Source of the DNA: Brachybacterium tyrofermentans
GTDB taxonomy: Bacteria > Actinomycetota > Actinomycetes > Actinomycetales > Dermabacteraceae
Direction: 5' to 3'
Assembly (NCBI RefSeq): GCF_014897585.1
Contig: NZ_JABUXW010000027.1
Location: 1 to 54,741 of the forward strand
Length of the DNA: 54,741 nucleotides
Part shown: positions 25,427 to 32,809 of the stretch, in pieces
Layout: each line of letters begins with the position of its first letter
Numbering within the stretch: position 1 is the first letter of the stretch
Position numbers and translations under genes: made by a program
Notes under the pieces: model-generated
What the model saw: the letters and a program-made list of their open reading frames with translations, nothing else
The model's database searches: none
Told to the model about the DNA's origin: nothing

Positions 25427-26926
25427 TCAGTCGGTGAGGACGACCTGCGACAGGTCGGGGAACTGCAGCTCGCGCACCCCGGTCACCCCGTCGCGGGCGG
25501 CACTGATGTTCGGCACGAACACCGGCGCCAGTTCGTAGCCTTCCTCCCACAGCAGCCGCTGCGCCTCGTGCGAGGCGGTCAGCCGCTCCTCCGGCGTGGC
25601 GGCGCTGCGCGCCGTCTGCACGAGCGCGTCGACCTCCGGGAAGGTGCCGGGGGTGTGGTTGGGCTCGAACAGCGCCGGCGGGTTGTAACCGACCTTGAAC
25701 GGCAGCGCCAACCATGCCGGGTAGTCGGCGAACAGCTGACCGGCCGGCAGCTCGCGCAGGGTCGCGTTCACCCCGACCGCCTGCAGGTCCTCCACGATCA
25801 GCGTCGCCGTCTCCACCATCCCCGGAAGCTCAGGACCTGCGGTCAGCTCGACGCTCATCCCTGCCGCGCCTGCCTCCTCGAGCAGCCGCCTGGCCTCGTC
25901 AGGGTCGTGCTCGCGTTGCGGGATCGAGGCGTCGTAGCTGGCGAATCCGAGTGCCGGGAGGTCGTTGCCGAGCGAGGCGAGCCCGTAGTAGACGTTGTCG
26001 ATGATCCGCTGCCGGTCGATCGCGAGCTTGAACGCCTCCCGCACGCGCGGGTCGTCGAACGGGGCCGTGGCGGTGTTCATCGTGAACGGCATGTAGGACA
26101 CATATGGCGGCTCGCTGGTCGACACCGCCAGGCCATCGGCGCCGTCGAGGGTCTGCGCCTGGGCGGGGGTGATGCCACTGATGTAGTCAACCTGCCCCTG
26201 CCGCAGCGCGTTCACCCGGGCGGTGCCGTCGGGGATGGAGACCAGCTCGATCGCCTCCAGCGACGGTGCCTGTCCGTAGTAGTCGGGGTTGCGCTCCAGG
26301 AGCGTGGACTGACCCTGCTCGAACGCGGCGATCGTGAACGGCCCGGACGAGGGCGTGTCCGGGGCGAACTCGGTGGTGCCGTCCTGTATCGCCAGCATGC
26401 TCTGGCAGATCAGCTCCCGCCCGTCCGCGATCGGCGCGGCCGTCGGCAGCACCACGGTCGAGGCATCCGGCGTGGTTGCCGCGTCCAGGTCGAAGTTGCG
26501 GGCAACGAGCATGGTGAACGGCAGCCCTTCCAGCAGGACGGGTGCGCGCAGCGAGTAGAGCACGTCGGCCGAGGTCAGCGCGGCCCCGTCGGTGAACGAG
26601 ACGCCGTCACGCACGTGCAGGGTGTACTCCGACAGATCGTCGGAGACGTCGATCGACTCCACCACGCCATACGCCACGCCATCGGACGCGCCCGGGTCGA
26701 GCTCGCACAGCGGCGCGTGAACGAGCCGAGCGCGCACGTAGTCCAGGGCCGTGGGGCCTTGGAAGTAGTTCAGCGTCTCGGTCGAACCGCCCGCGAACGC
26801 GGCCCGCAGCGTGCCGCCGCCCTCCGGGGAACTTTCGCCCTGTGGTGCTGCCGTGCAACCTGCCACCGTCAGCATCGCGGCCGCCGCGACGATCGCAGCC
26901 AGCCCCCGTTTCCTGCTCGACACCAT
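25427..26926 (-). CDS. Family 5 (Dpp/Nik-type) solute-binding lipoprotein
   Basis: 499 residues. The signal peptide has lipobox VAGC (Cys about residue 24), so the protein is anchored outside the membrane. The family 5 features include LNYFQGPTALDYVRARLVHAPLCEL near the start, YTLHVRDGVSFTDGAALTSADVLYSL and AFKLAIDRQRIIDNVYYG. It captures the substrate for the importer encoded behind it. It is the first gene of the minus operon. A Zur-like box (26998) and a possible TetR operator (26957) lie in the promoter shared with the divergent TetR gene. There are few histidines, so a chelate rather than a bare ion is likely. Confidence 0.87.
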   Translation of the reverse strand: MVSSRKRGLAAIVAAAAMLTVAGCTAAPQGESSPEGGGTLRAAFAGGSTETLNYFQGPTALDYVRARLVHAPLCELDPGASDGVAYGVVESIDVSDDLSEYTLHVRDGVSFTDGAALTSADVLYSLRAPVLLEGLPFTMLVARNFDLDAATTPDASTVVLPTAAPIADGRELICQSMLAIQDGTTEFAPDTPSSGPFTIAAFEQGQSTLLERNPDYYGQAPSLEAIELVSIPDGTARVNALRQGQVDYISGITPAQAQTLDGADGLAVSTSEPPYVSYMPFTMNTATAPFDDPRVREAFKLAIDRQRIIDNVYYGLASLGNDLPALGFASYDASIPQREHDPDEARRLLEEAGAAGMSVELTAGPELPGMVETATLIVEDLQAVGVNATLRELPAGQLFADYPAWLALPFKVGYNPPALFEPNHTPGTFPEVDALVQTARSAATPEERLTASHEAQRLLWEEGYELAPVFVPNISAARDGVTGVRELQFPDLSQVVLTD

Positions 26927-26956
26927 CGAACACCATCACTTTCCATCGTCAGAGAG

Positions 26957-26976
26957 ACACCGGCGACGGCCGGTGT
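26957..26976. promoter_or_regulatory. Inverted repeat, candidate TetR operator
   Basis: ACACCGGC-GACG-GCCGGTGT, 8-bp perfect arms around 4 bp, between the binding-protein gene and the divergent TetR gene. It could be the TetR operator or a 5'-UTR hairpin of the minus operon. Confidence 0.4.
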
Positions 26977-26997
26977 TTACTATGTATACCATGAAGT

Positions 26998-27012
26998 TGA
27001 GAACGATTATCA
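26998..27012. promoter_or_regulatory. Zur-like box 2
   Basis: TGAGAACGATTATCA, identical to the site at 35133. On the minus strand it overlaps the likely -35 region of the importer operon (a TATACAT-like -10 follows); on the plus strand it lies 28 bp before the TetR start. Confidence 0.75.
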
Positions 27013-27040
27013 CTACAAGACGCCCGCTAGGATCGCCAGC

Positions 27041-27727
27041 ATGGCTGACCTCTCGCTGAGCCGCGACGACATCGTCGAGGTGGCCCTGGACGTCACCCGA
27101 ACCGATGGATTGCGGGCGGTAACAATGCGCGCGATCGCATCCCGCTTCGATGTGACTCCAATGGCGCTCTATCGGCATGTCGCCGACCGTGAGGAGCTGG
27201 TCCGGCTCGTCGCGGACCGCATCGGCAGCCTGGTGCATCCTGAGGCGCCGTCGGGGGCGCCATGGGAGCAGCTGGCTCGTGCGTGGGCCGTCGCGCAGCG
27301 AGGCACATTGCGGCAGCATCCCGGCGTCGCGGAGTGGCTGATGGCGAATGGGCCCGCCGGCGCGGAGGCTTATCGCCTGCTCGAGCTGCTGGCATCAGCA
27401 TTGTGCGCCGGAGGTTTCGACGACGCCCGCGTCGCTCGTGGCGCCGCGCAGATCATGAGCTGGACGTTCTCACGGGTGGCGATCGAGGACAACGCTGACG
27501 CCCGTCGACGCACCAAGCGCCGCAATCGCGCGCGAGCCTTCGTCGCCGGGCTGAGCGAGGTTGATCCGGCGCAGTACCCCACCGCGGCGCGTATCGGACC
27601 GGAGTTTTTCACGCTCTCGATGCAGGAGATCTTCGACCTTGGCCTGGACTCGATCATCGCCGGCCTTCGCGCCGGCCTGACGTCTGCGGAGCCGGCGCTT
27701 GGCCACGGACGGAGCCCTTCGCTCTAA
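27041..27727 (+). CDS. TetR family transcriptional regulator (TetR_C-type)
   Basis: 228 residues. An N-terminal HTH contains VTMRAIASRFDVTPMALYRHVADREELV (about 25-52), the pattern of TetR proteins with a TetR_C ligand domain. It is divergent from the Dpp/Nik importer operon and shares its Zur-like box, so it is probably zinc-responsive in expression and regulates the neighbouring operon through a ligand. The ATG at 27041 has a weak TAGGA upstream. It ends 18 bp before the convergent zur gene. Confidence 0.85.
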   Translation: MADLSLSRDDIVEVALDVTRTDGLRAVTMRAIASRFDVTPMALYRHVADREELVRLVADRIGSLVHPEAPSGAPWEQLARAWAVAQRGTLRQHPGVAEWLMANGPAGAEAYRLLELLASALCAGGFDDARVARGAAQIMSWTFSRVAIEDNADARRRTKRRNRARAFVAGLSEVDPAQYPTAARIGPEFFTLSMQEIFDLGLDSIIAGLRAGLTSAEPALGHGRSPSL

Positions 27728-27745
27728 CTCGTCGGCGGGGAGGTC

Positions 27746-28141
27746 TCAGACCGCGCAGGCTGCGCAGCGCCCGAAGACCTCGACGACGTGCCGCGTCACG
27801 GTGAAGCCATTGTGTGCGGCTGCGGCGAGGATCCAATCCTCGCTGGGCGGGTCGATTTTGACAGCCACCCCGCAGTTCTCGCACACCAGGTGGTGATGGT
27901 GGTCGCCGGGCTCGCACGCGCGGAACAACTGGCCTCCGGCCACGTTGATGGTGTCGGCGCGGCCAGTCTCAACGAGGGCGTTCAGCTGCCGGTAGACGGT
28001 CGCGAGCCCTACCGCCGTGCCCTCCTCGTTGAGCCGGTGGTGCAGCTCCCCGGCGGAGATGAAACCAGGCGCGGTCTCCAGCGCCTCTTTCACCGCCTCC
28101 TTCTGGACGGTGTTGCGGCGGTCGTGGATCGTGGCGGACAT
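27746..28141 (-). CDS. zur: Zinc uptake regulator Zur (Fur family)
   Basis: 131 residues. A winged helix contains ATVYRQLNALVETG (about 47-60), followed by HHHH (81-84), structural-zinc pairs C87/C90 (CENC) and C126/C129 (CAAC), and a metal site around H110 and H118. GGGAGG lies 5 bases before ATG 28141. The Zur rather than Fur call comes from context: six Fur-family-type boxes in this window precede zinc-sparing and CobW genes. Upstream, TGAGAACCCTTCCCA (28161-28175) matches the box consensus at 11 of 15 positions and could be a weak autoregulatory site. Confidence 0.87.
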   Translation of the reverse strand: MSATIHDRRNTVQKEAVKEALETAPGFISAGELHHRLNEEGTAVGLATVYRQLNALVETGRADTINVAGGQLFRACEPGDHHHHLVCENCGVAVKIDPPSEDWILAAAAHNGFTVTRHVVEVFGRCAACAV

Positions 28142-28185
28142 ACTCGCCTCCCTTCTGGGATGAGAACCCTTCCCAGTAGTATAGT

Positions 28186-28207
28186 CACATTGCAATCTGT
28201 TTATGTG
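28186..28207. promoter_or_regulatory. Candidate ArsR/SmtB-type operator
   Basis: CACAT-N12-ATGTG just upstream of the ArsR gene start. SmtB/CzrA repressors bind imperfect 12-2-12-type dyads near their own promoters; this is a weak candidate. Confidence 0.3.
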
Positions 28208-28216
28208 TGTGATGGG

Positions 28217-28549
28217 ATGGATGACATGGACACAGGACCAGGGCTTGCAGCTGCGGCACAGTTGTTCAAGGTCCTCGGTAGCGAGGCGAGGCTGGGCCTG
28301 CTGCATGTGATCGGGCAGGAGCCGCGCACCGTGGGCGCTCTGGCCGAGTCGACGGGCTTGTCGCAGCCGCTGGTCTCCCAGCATCTGCGGACGCTGCGTC
28401 AGGCGGGCCTGGTGACCTCGAGCCGCAACGGCAAAGAGGTCACGTACCAGTTGGCGGATCTGCATGTGAGTCATGTGATCGCCGATGCGCTCGCTCACGT
28501 CCAAGAACCTGCCGCGGGCCTGTCCGCGGACAAGAACCCATCGAAATAG
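28217..28549 (+). CDS. ArsR/SmtB-family zinc-sensing repressor (CzrA-like)
   Basis: 110 residues: a winged helix with STGLSQPLVSQHLRTLRQAGLV (about 45-66), then the alpha-5 metal motif D81-x-H83-x10-H94-x2-E97 (DLHVSHVIADALAHVQE). This motif is the zinc/cobalt site that spans the CzrA/SmtB dimer, so zinc is the likely inducer. There is no N-terminal Cys site. It is divergent from zur and followed 14 bp later by the His-rich protein, which it presumably controls. ATG 28226 is an alternative start. Having both Zur and this sensor allows control of both low and high zinc. Confidence 0.83.
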   Translation: MDDMDTGPGLAAAAQLFKVLGSEARLGLLHVIGQEPRTVGALAESTGLSQPLVSQHLRTLRQAGLVTSSRNGKEVTYQLADLHVSHVIADALAHVQEPAAGLSADKNPSK

Positions 28550-28563
28550 CAGAAGGAGTCATC

Positions 28564-28860
28564 ATGACCATCGCCGACGTCCATGCGGAGCACAGCACCG
28601 CGGAGCATAAGCACGGCGCCGACTGCGGCCACGAGGCCGTCCCGCACGGCGACCACACGGACTACGTGCACGGCACGCACCGCCACGCGCTGCACGGTGA
28701 TCACTACGACGAGCACGAGTCGGTTGCCGAGCACACCCGCGAGGCTCACGCGCACGGCGCTGGCTGCGGACATGAGACGGTTCAGCACGACGACCACGTC
28801 GACTACGTCCACGACGGGCACAAGCGCGCCGTTCATGCGGACCACTACGACGAGCACTGA
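28564..28860 (+). CDS. His-rich zinc-binding protein with two 35-residue repeats
   Basis: 98 residues, 24 of them His. Residues 17-51 and 64-98 are tandem copies (24 of 35 identical), each with HGAxCGHE, DYVH and the ending DHYDEH. There is no signal peptide or membrane helix, so it is probably a cytosolic metal buffer or store. A strong AAGGAG precedes ATG 28564. It lies in an operon with the CzrA-like repressor and before a strong terminator. I know no named family; a zinc buffer is inferred from composition and neighbours. Confidence 0.8.
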   Translation: MTIADVHAEHSTAEHKHGADCGHEAVPHGDHTDYVHGTHRHALHGDHYDEHESVAEHTREAHAHGAGCGHETVQHDDHVDYVHDGHKRAVHADHYDEH

Positions 28861-28876
28861 CCCGCTCGCTGCTGGC

Positions 28877-28908
28877 AAGGGGTGTGCCGCGTCTGCGGCG
28901 CACCCCTT
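28877..28908. terminator. Intrinsic terminator between convergent genes
   Basis: A 14-bp stem AAGGGGTGTGCCGC / GCGGCGCACCCCTT (one G-U pair in RNA) with a GTCT loop, followed by TTG on the plus strand. It starts 16 bp after the His-rich gene and 15 bp before the end of the convergent CobW-like gene, and can serve both. Confidence 0.8.
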
Positions 28909-28923
28909 TGTCATCTCTGCTCG

Positions 28924-29955
28924 TTACTCGCTGCGGTCGGCGGCCTTCGCCCAGGTCGGGAAGGGGTCGGGGAACCTCACCCACGCGGCAGGGCCGGCGG
29001 CGAGCTCGGCATCGCTGAGCGCGGCCTTGTCGAGCGCGGCGACGAGGCCGTCGTGGTCGAGGTCGAGACCGATGAAAGCGAGGTCCTGCCCGAGCGCCAG
29101 CAGCTCATCCTCGCCCTCGAGCCGGTCGTCGATCGCGAGGGGGTTCAGGGCGATCACTCGACCGATATGCTCCCACTGAGCCACGATCCCAGGACGGGTG
29201 GCGAGCCGGCAGAACCCGGCCGAGCGCACGACGGCACCAAACTCGCCGGGTTCGATCCGGTCGTCCAGAAGATGCTTGAGGCGACCGGGATGCAGGGGGC
29301 GGACTTGCTCGTAGCGCAATGCGCTCACACGCGGGTCGGTCATGTGCGGGTCGAAGTCGCCATTGAGTAAGCGCACCCACCCTGGGCGGTCCTGCTCGAC
29401 CGAGTACGCCTGCCCCGGTTCGAGGCGCTCGAGGCTGTCCTGATGCAGCCGCAGCCGGGCGTGCGGGCTCAGGTGGTTCAGTAGCGCCATCACGACCGCG
29501 AGATCGGGCGGTGTCAGCACCTTCCAGTTCACTAGCACGATCGTCGAGGCGTACTCGATCTGGGTGACGGTGAGCTGAGCCCGCGCGGCCAGCGGCGCCG
29601 CGATTCCGCTGTCGGCGTCTCGCAGCGGCAGGTAGTCGTCCCGGTGCAGATCGTCCAGCAAATGAGCGGCGTCGACCACGCACACTAATCCGAGCAGTCG
29701 GGTGCGGTCGTCGAAGTCGACGAAGGCGCCGATCAACTCGGTCGCAACCACCTCGTCGGGCAGCTCCACCACTACTCCTGCCGCCGGATCGGTCCATGAC
29801 GCGAGTACCGCTGCCTCTTGCGCCGGATCGGGCGACCCGGCCAGACGGGCAGCGGAGAAGAACGCTCGGTTCGTCGCCTTCGCCAGCCGCTTCGCGTAGC
29901 TCAGCCTTTCCGGCCCGCATGCTCCGACAACCGCGATTACGCCTACTGCATCCAC
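28924..29955 (-). CDS. CobW C-terminal-domain protein with degenerate P-loop
   Basis: 343 residues from GTG 29955 (GAGGAA 7-8 bases upstream); the longer ATG start at 30012 would lie inside the Zur box. The C-terminal third ([34 protein letters not shown]) is a CobW_C domain. The N-terminal half keeps a Rossmann-like pattern and [11 protein letters not shown], but where GxxGxGKT should be it reads [15 protein letters not shown]. The CxCC metal motif is absent. It is therefore probably a non-GTPase relative of COG0523 metallochaperones. Divergent from rpmJ across Zur box 3, so zinc-regulated. Confidence 0.75.
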   Translation of the reverse strand: MDAVGVIAVVGACGPERLSYAKRLAKATNRAFFSAARLAGSPDPAQEAAVLASWTDPAAGVVVELPDEVVATELIGAFVDFDDRTRLLGLVCVVDAAHLLDDLHRDDYLPLRDADSGIAAPLAARAQLTVTQIEYASTIVLVNWKVLTPPDLAVVMALLNHLSPHARLRLHQDSLERLEPGQAYSVEQDRPGWVRLLNGDFDPHMTDPRVSALRYEQVRPLHPGRLKHLLDDRIEPGEFGAVVRSAGFCRLATRPGIVAQWEHIGRVIALNPLAIDDRLEGEDELLALGQDLAFIGLDLDHDGLVAALDKAALSDAELAAGPAAWVRFPDPFPTWAKAADRSE

Positions 29956-29996
29956 CCGTTGTTCCTCGTTCCGTTCGCTACCGGTATGCTCACTAA

Positions 29997-30011
29997 TGAT
30001 AACTATTCTCA
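29997..30011. promoter_or_regulatory. Zur-like box 3
   Basis: TGATAACTATTCTCA, matching the reverse-complement consensus TGATAATCGTTCTCA at 13 of 15 positions. It lies between the CobW-like gene and rpmJ, 13 bp before the rpmJ ATG. Confidence 0.75.
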
Positions 30012-30024
30012 TCTAGGAGTTGCC

Positions 30025-30147
30025 ATGAAGGTCCGTGCCTCACTCAAGTCGCTCAAGAACCAGCCCGGTGCGCAGGTCGTGCGCCGCCGCGGGCGGGTCT
30101 ACGTCAACAACAAGCTCAACCCGCGCTTCAAGGGCCGCCAGGGCTGA
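30025..30147 (+). CDS. rpmJ: 50S ribosomal protein L36, zinc-independent (type B) paralogue
   Basis: 40 residues beginning [19 protein letters not shown] and ending NPRFKGRQG, the typical type B L36. It contains no cysteine, whereas the housekeeping type binds zinc through CxxC...CxxxxH. These C-minus paralogues replace the zinc form when zinc is scarce and are classic Zur targets. AGGAG sits 5 bases before the ATG and the Zur box ends 13 bp upstream. It is followed 32 bp later by a metal-free aldolase gene in the same direction. Confidence 0.95.
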   Translation: MKVRASLKSLKNQPGAQVVRRRGRVYVNNKLNPRFKGRQG

Positions 30148-30179
30148 CCCCGCGCCGCGCAACCATCAGAGGAGCAACG

Positions 30180-31070
30180 ATGCCCGACGCCACCCAGACG
30201 ACCCGCTTCGAGACCGGGCAGGGATTCATCGCCGCCCTGGACCAGAGCGGCGGCAGCACCCCGAAGGCCCTCGCCCACTACGGGATCGACGAGTCGCAGT
30301 ACGCGAACGAGGCGGAGATGTTCGACCTCATCCACGCCGCCCGCACTCGCGTGATCACTAGCCCGGCGTTCACCAGTGAGCGGATCCTCGGCGCTATCCT
30401 GTTCGAAGGCACTCTCGACCGCGAGATCGAGGGCCACGCCGTCGCCGAGCACCTCTGGGCCATCAAGGGGATCATTCCCTTCCTGAAGATCGACAAGGGC
30501 CTCCAGGCGCAGCGTGACGCCGTGCAGCCGATGCGCGAGATCCCCGACCTCGACGCGCTCCTTCACCGTGCGGCCGAGCGGGGGATCTTCGGCACAAAGG
30601 AGCGCTCGGTCATCCATGCGGCGAACCCGGCCGGCATCGAGGTGATCGTCACGCAGCAGTTCCGCATCGCCGAGCACGTCCTGGCTGCGGGCCTGGTCCC
30701 GATCCTCGAACCCGAGGTCGACATCCACGCCGCCGACAAGGCCGAGGCGGAGGAGGTGCTCAAGGCCGAGCTGCTGCGCCAGCTCGACGGGCTCGCAGGC
30801 GATGGGAAGGTCGCCATCAAGGTCACCATCCCCACGGTTGACGGTTTCTACACAGATCTGATCGCCCACCCCCGGGTCGCCCGCGTCGTGGCACTGTCCG
30901 GCGGCTACGCCCGCGACGAGGCGAACCTCCGGCTGGCCCGCAGCCCGGGCCTGATCGCGAGCTTCAGCCGCGCCCTGCTTGACCGGCTCACCGCACAGCA
31001 GAGCGAGGATGAGTTCGACCGCACCCTGGACGCGTCGATCGAGTCCATCTACCGGGCCTCGATCACCTGA
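30180..31070 (+). CDS. Class I (Schiff-base) fructose-bisphosphate aldolase
   Basis: 296 residues, the same length as the class I aldolases of staphylococci, with their signatures GFIAALDQSGGSTPKALAHYG, FGTKERS, LVPILEPEVDIHAADKAEAE and LSGGYAR. The Schiff-base lysine is probably K214 in VAIKVTIPT. It cleaves fructose-1,6-bisphosphate without metal, unlike the zinc-dependent class II enzyme usual in Actinomycetota. Directly behind rpmJ and a Zur box, it probably replaces the class II enzyme in zinc starvation (inference). GAGGAG precedes the ATG. Confidence 0.9.
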   Translation: MPDATQTTRFETGQGFIAALDQSGGSTPKALAHYGIDESQYANEAEMFDLIHAARTRVITSPAFTSERILGAILFEGTLDREIEGHAVAEHLWAIKGIIPFLKIDKGLQAQRDAVQPMREIPDLDALLHRAAERGIFGTKERSVIHAANPAGIEVIVTQQFRIAEHVLAAGLVPILEPEVDIHAADKAEAEEVLKAELLRQLDGLAGDGKVAIKVTIPTVDGFYTDLIAHPRVARVVALSGGYARDEANLRLARSPGLIASFSRALLDRLTAQQSEDEFDRTLDASIESIYRASIT

Positions 31071-31080
31071 CGGGAATCCC

Positions 31081-31356
31081 GTGAGCATCACTGAGCCGTC
31101 GTGGGTGTCCGAGGCACAGTTCCGCTCGATCCAGGCCGGGCTGCGCGTGGTGGCCGCCTGGGCCGATGCCGAGCACGAGCCAGAGGCCGCCTTCGACGGG
31201 GCGTTGCGCCGTGAGCCCGACTCGGCGGATGTCGTCGTCGGGCTGGCGACGGTGTCCCGGCTGCTAGCAATCGAACTGGGGGTAGCGACCGGGACCACCG
31301 AGGGTGCCGTCCTCGCCCGGCTCGGCGCATTGGTCGATCGCATGCAGCACTCCTGA
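31081..31356 (+). CDS. Hypothetical small protein
   Basis: 91 residues from GTG 31081, 10 bp after the aldolase gene and in the same direction, so probably co-transcribed. It is predicted helical and acidic (AEHEPEAAFDGALRREPDSADVV) with no Cys, no signal peptide and no membrane helix. The ribosome binding site is weak. I do not recognise a family. The operon position suggests a function in low zinc. Confidence 0.55.
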   Translation: MSITEPSWVSEAQFRSIQAGLRVVAAWADAEHEPEAAFDGALRREPDSADVVVGLATVSRLLAIELGVATGTTEGAVLARLGALVDRMQHS

Positions 31357-31388
31357 GCCGAGGGCCTCGGGCCTACCACGGGAGATAC

Positions 31389-31598
31389 CTACGGGCCAAG
31401 CCTCCAGCGGCGCTCGAACTCGCGCTCACGCTGCCGGCACGCCTGGTCGTTTCTGCGCTGACGGTCCAGGGCTTCTCGTTCCTCGGGACTCGGTCCAATC
31501 TGACCTGATCTGGGGAGCGCCCGGTCAGGAGGCCGTTGTCGCAGCCGGAGGATGGTCGCTGCCGGCGCGCCCGTCTGGAGCGCTGGGTGGTGAGCCAT
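31389..31598 (-). CDS. Hypothetical small basic protein
   Basis: 69 residues with a charged helical C-terminus (EEREALDRQRRNDQACRQRE). The case for a real gene is a strong AGGAGG 4-5 bases before ATG 31598 and its place divergent from the FAD oxidoreductase across Zur box 4. The remainder of the 31357-31690 gap holds only a 13-bp palindrome at 31358. Function unknown. Confidence 0.42.
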   Translation of the reverse strand: MAHHPALQTGAPAATILRLRQRPPDRALPRSGQIGPSPEEREALDRQRRNDQACRQREREFERRWRLGP

Positions 31599-31657
31599 GT
31601 CGCCTCCTGTGAACTGTCAGGCGCGATTCGCGAGGAGTAGTGCGCCTATCGTAGGCT

Positions 31658-31676
31658 GTTGAGAATGATTCTCAAC
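31658..31676. promoter_or_regulatory. Zur-like box 4 (perfect 19-bp palindrome)
   Basis: GTTGAGAATGATTCTCAAC is the most symmetric of the six sites (core TGAGAATGATTCTCA at 31660-31674). It ends 14 bp before the oxidoreductase ATG, so binding would cover the transcription start region. Confidence 0.8.
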
Positions 31677-31690
31677 TAGATTGCGAGCCC

Positions 31691-32809
31691 ATGCCGACAG
31701 ATTCCAAGACCCCCGACGCCCTTGTCATCGGCGCCGGACCCGCCGGGATCGGCACCGCCCTGGCTCTGGCGGCCGTGGAGGACCTGACCTTCGGGGTGCT
31801 CGAGCGCGGTCAGATCGGCCAGACGTTCCTGGACTGGCCCGCAGAACAGATGTTCCTCACCCCGTCGTTCACCGGCAACGGATTCGGTGCCACCGACCTG
31901 AATGCCGTACATCCGGAGACCTCTCCGGCGTTCAGCCTCGGGGTGGACTATCCGACCGGGCCGCAGTACGCGAAGTATCTGCGCAGCGTCGTGAAGCACT
32001 TCCGGGTCCCGGTGCTGGACGGCACGGAGGTGACCGCGGTCACCCGTCACGAACTGGGATTCGAGATCCAGTGTGGCCGCGGACCCGTGGTGGCCCGGTC
32101 GCTGGTGTGGGCCGGCGGCGAGTTCCACCAGCCACTGGATCCGCGCATCTCCGGCAGCGGCCTCGCCGATCCCGGCCGCACGCCCGAGGCATGGGAGCCC
32201 CGCAGCGGCCGTGTGTTGGTGATCGGCGGATACGAGTCGGGTATCGACATCGCCTGCCACCACGTCGAACAGGGAGCGCACGTCACGATCGTCGACCGGT
32301 CCACTCCCTGGGACGCCCGCACCGGATCCGACCCCTCCTTCCGACTGGCACCACGCTCGCGAACCCGTCTGAAAGCTGCGCAAGCCACCGGTCGGCTGAT
32401 CCTGATCGATGCGCACGCCGGCGGCGTCAAGCGCGACGGCGCCGAGTGGGTCGTGAGCCTGGACAACGGGACCCGCGTCCGGGTCGACTCGCGACCGATC
32501 GCGGCCACCGGCTACGGGCCCGGGCTCGGCCCGGTCGAGCACCTGTTCGAGAGCCGGCCGGACGGCTGGCCCGAGCTTGACGAGGACGACCAATCCACGA
32601 TCGCTCCCGGCCTGTTCCTGTCGGGCCCGGCGATCCGACACGGCGGGCTGAAGTTCTGCTTCGTCTACAAGTTCCGCCAACGCTTCGCCCACATCGCCCG
32701 CGTCATCGGCGAGCGGGCTGGGAAGGACGCCGGGGCCTTGGAAGCGTGGCGCGCCGCCGGGATGCTCACCGACGACCTCTCGTGCTGCGGCGTGGAGTGC
32801 GCATGTTGA
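31691..32809 (+). CDS. FAD/NAD(P)-dependent oxidoreductase with Cys-rich C-terminus
   Basis: 372 residues. FAD-binding VIGAGPAGIG (G14/G16/G19), a second dinucleotide site VLVIGGYESGIDIA near residue 178, and ATGYGPG near 275 place it among YpdA/flavin monooxygenase-like proteins. The extreme C-terminus holds C365, C366, C370 and C372 (SCCGVECAC), a possible metal or redox site. It lies directly behind Zur box 4 with little room for a ribosome binding site, so it may be nearly leaderless. An oxidoreductase of this kind is also in the Zur regulon of Corynebacterium as I recall. Substrate unknown. It overlaps the next gene by 7 bp. Confidence 0.78.
   Translation: MPTDSKTPDALVIGAGPAGIGTALALAAVEDLTFGVLERGQIGQTFLDWPAEQMFLTPSFTGNGFGATDLNAVHPETSPAFSLGVDYPTGPQYAKYLRSVVKHFRVPVLDGTEVTAVTRHELGFEIQCGRGPVVARSLVWAGGEFHQPLDPRISGSGLADPGRTPEAWEPRSGRVLVIGGYESGIDIACHHVEQGAHVTIVDRSTPWDARTGSDPSFRLAPRSRTRLKAAQATGRLILIDAHAGGVKRDGAEWVVSLDNGTRVRVDSRPIAATGYGPGLGPVEHLFESRPDGWPELDEDDQSTIAPGLFLSGPAIRHGGLKFCFVYKFRQRFAHIARVIGERAGKDAGALEAWRAAGMLTDDLSCCGVECAC

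Noticed and set aside
28161..28175. TGAGAACCCTTCCCA upstream of zur as a further Zur box
   Set aside because: Matches 11 of 15 positions, but nearly all in the left half; the right half of the dyad is poor. It was kept only as a remark, not as a feature.
31358..31370. CCGAGG-G-CCTCGG palindrome after the 91-residue gene
   Set aside because: Six-base arms with a one-base centre cannot form a good hairpin and no T-run follows; expected by chance in GC-rich DNA.
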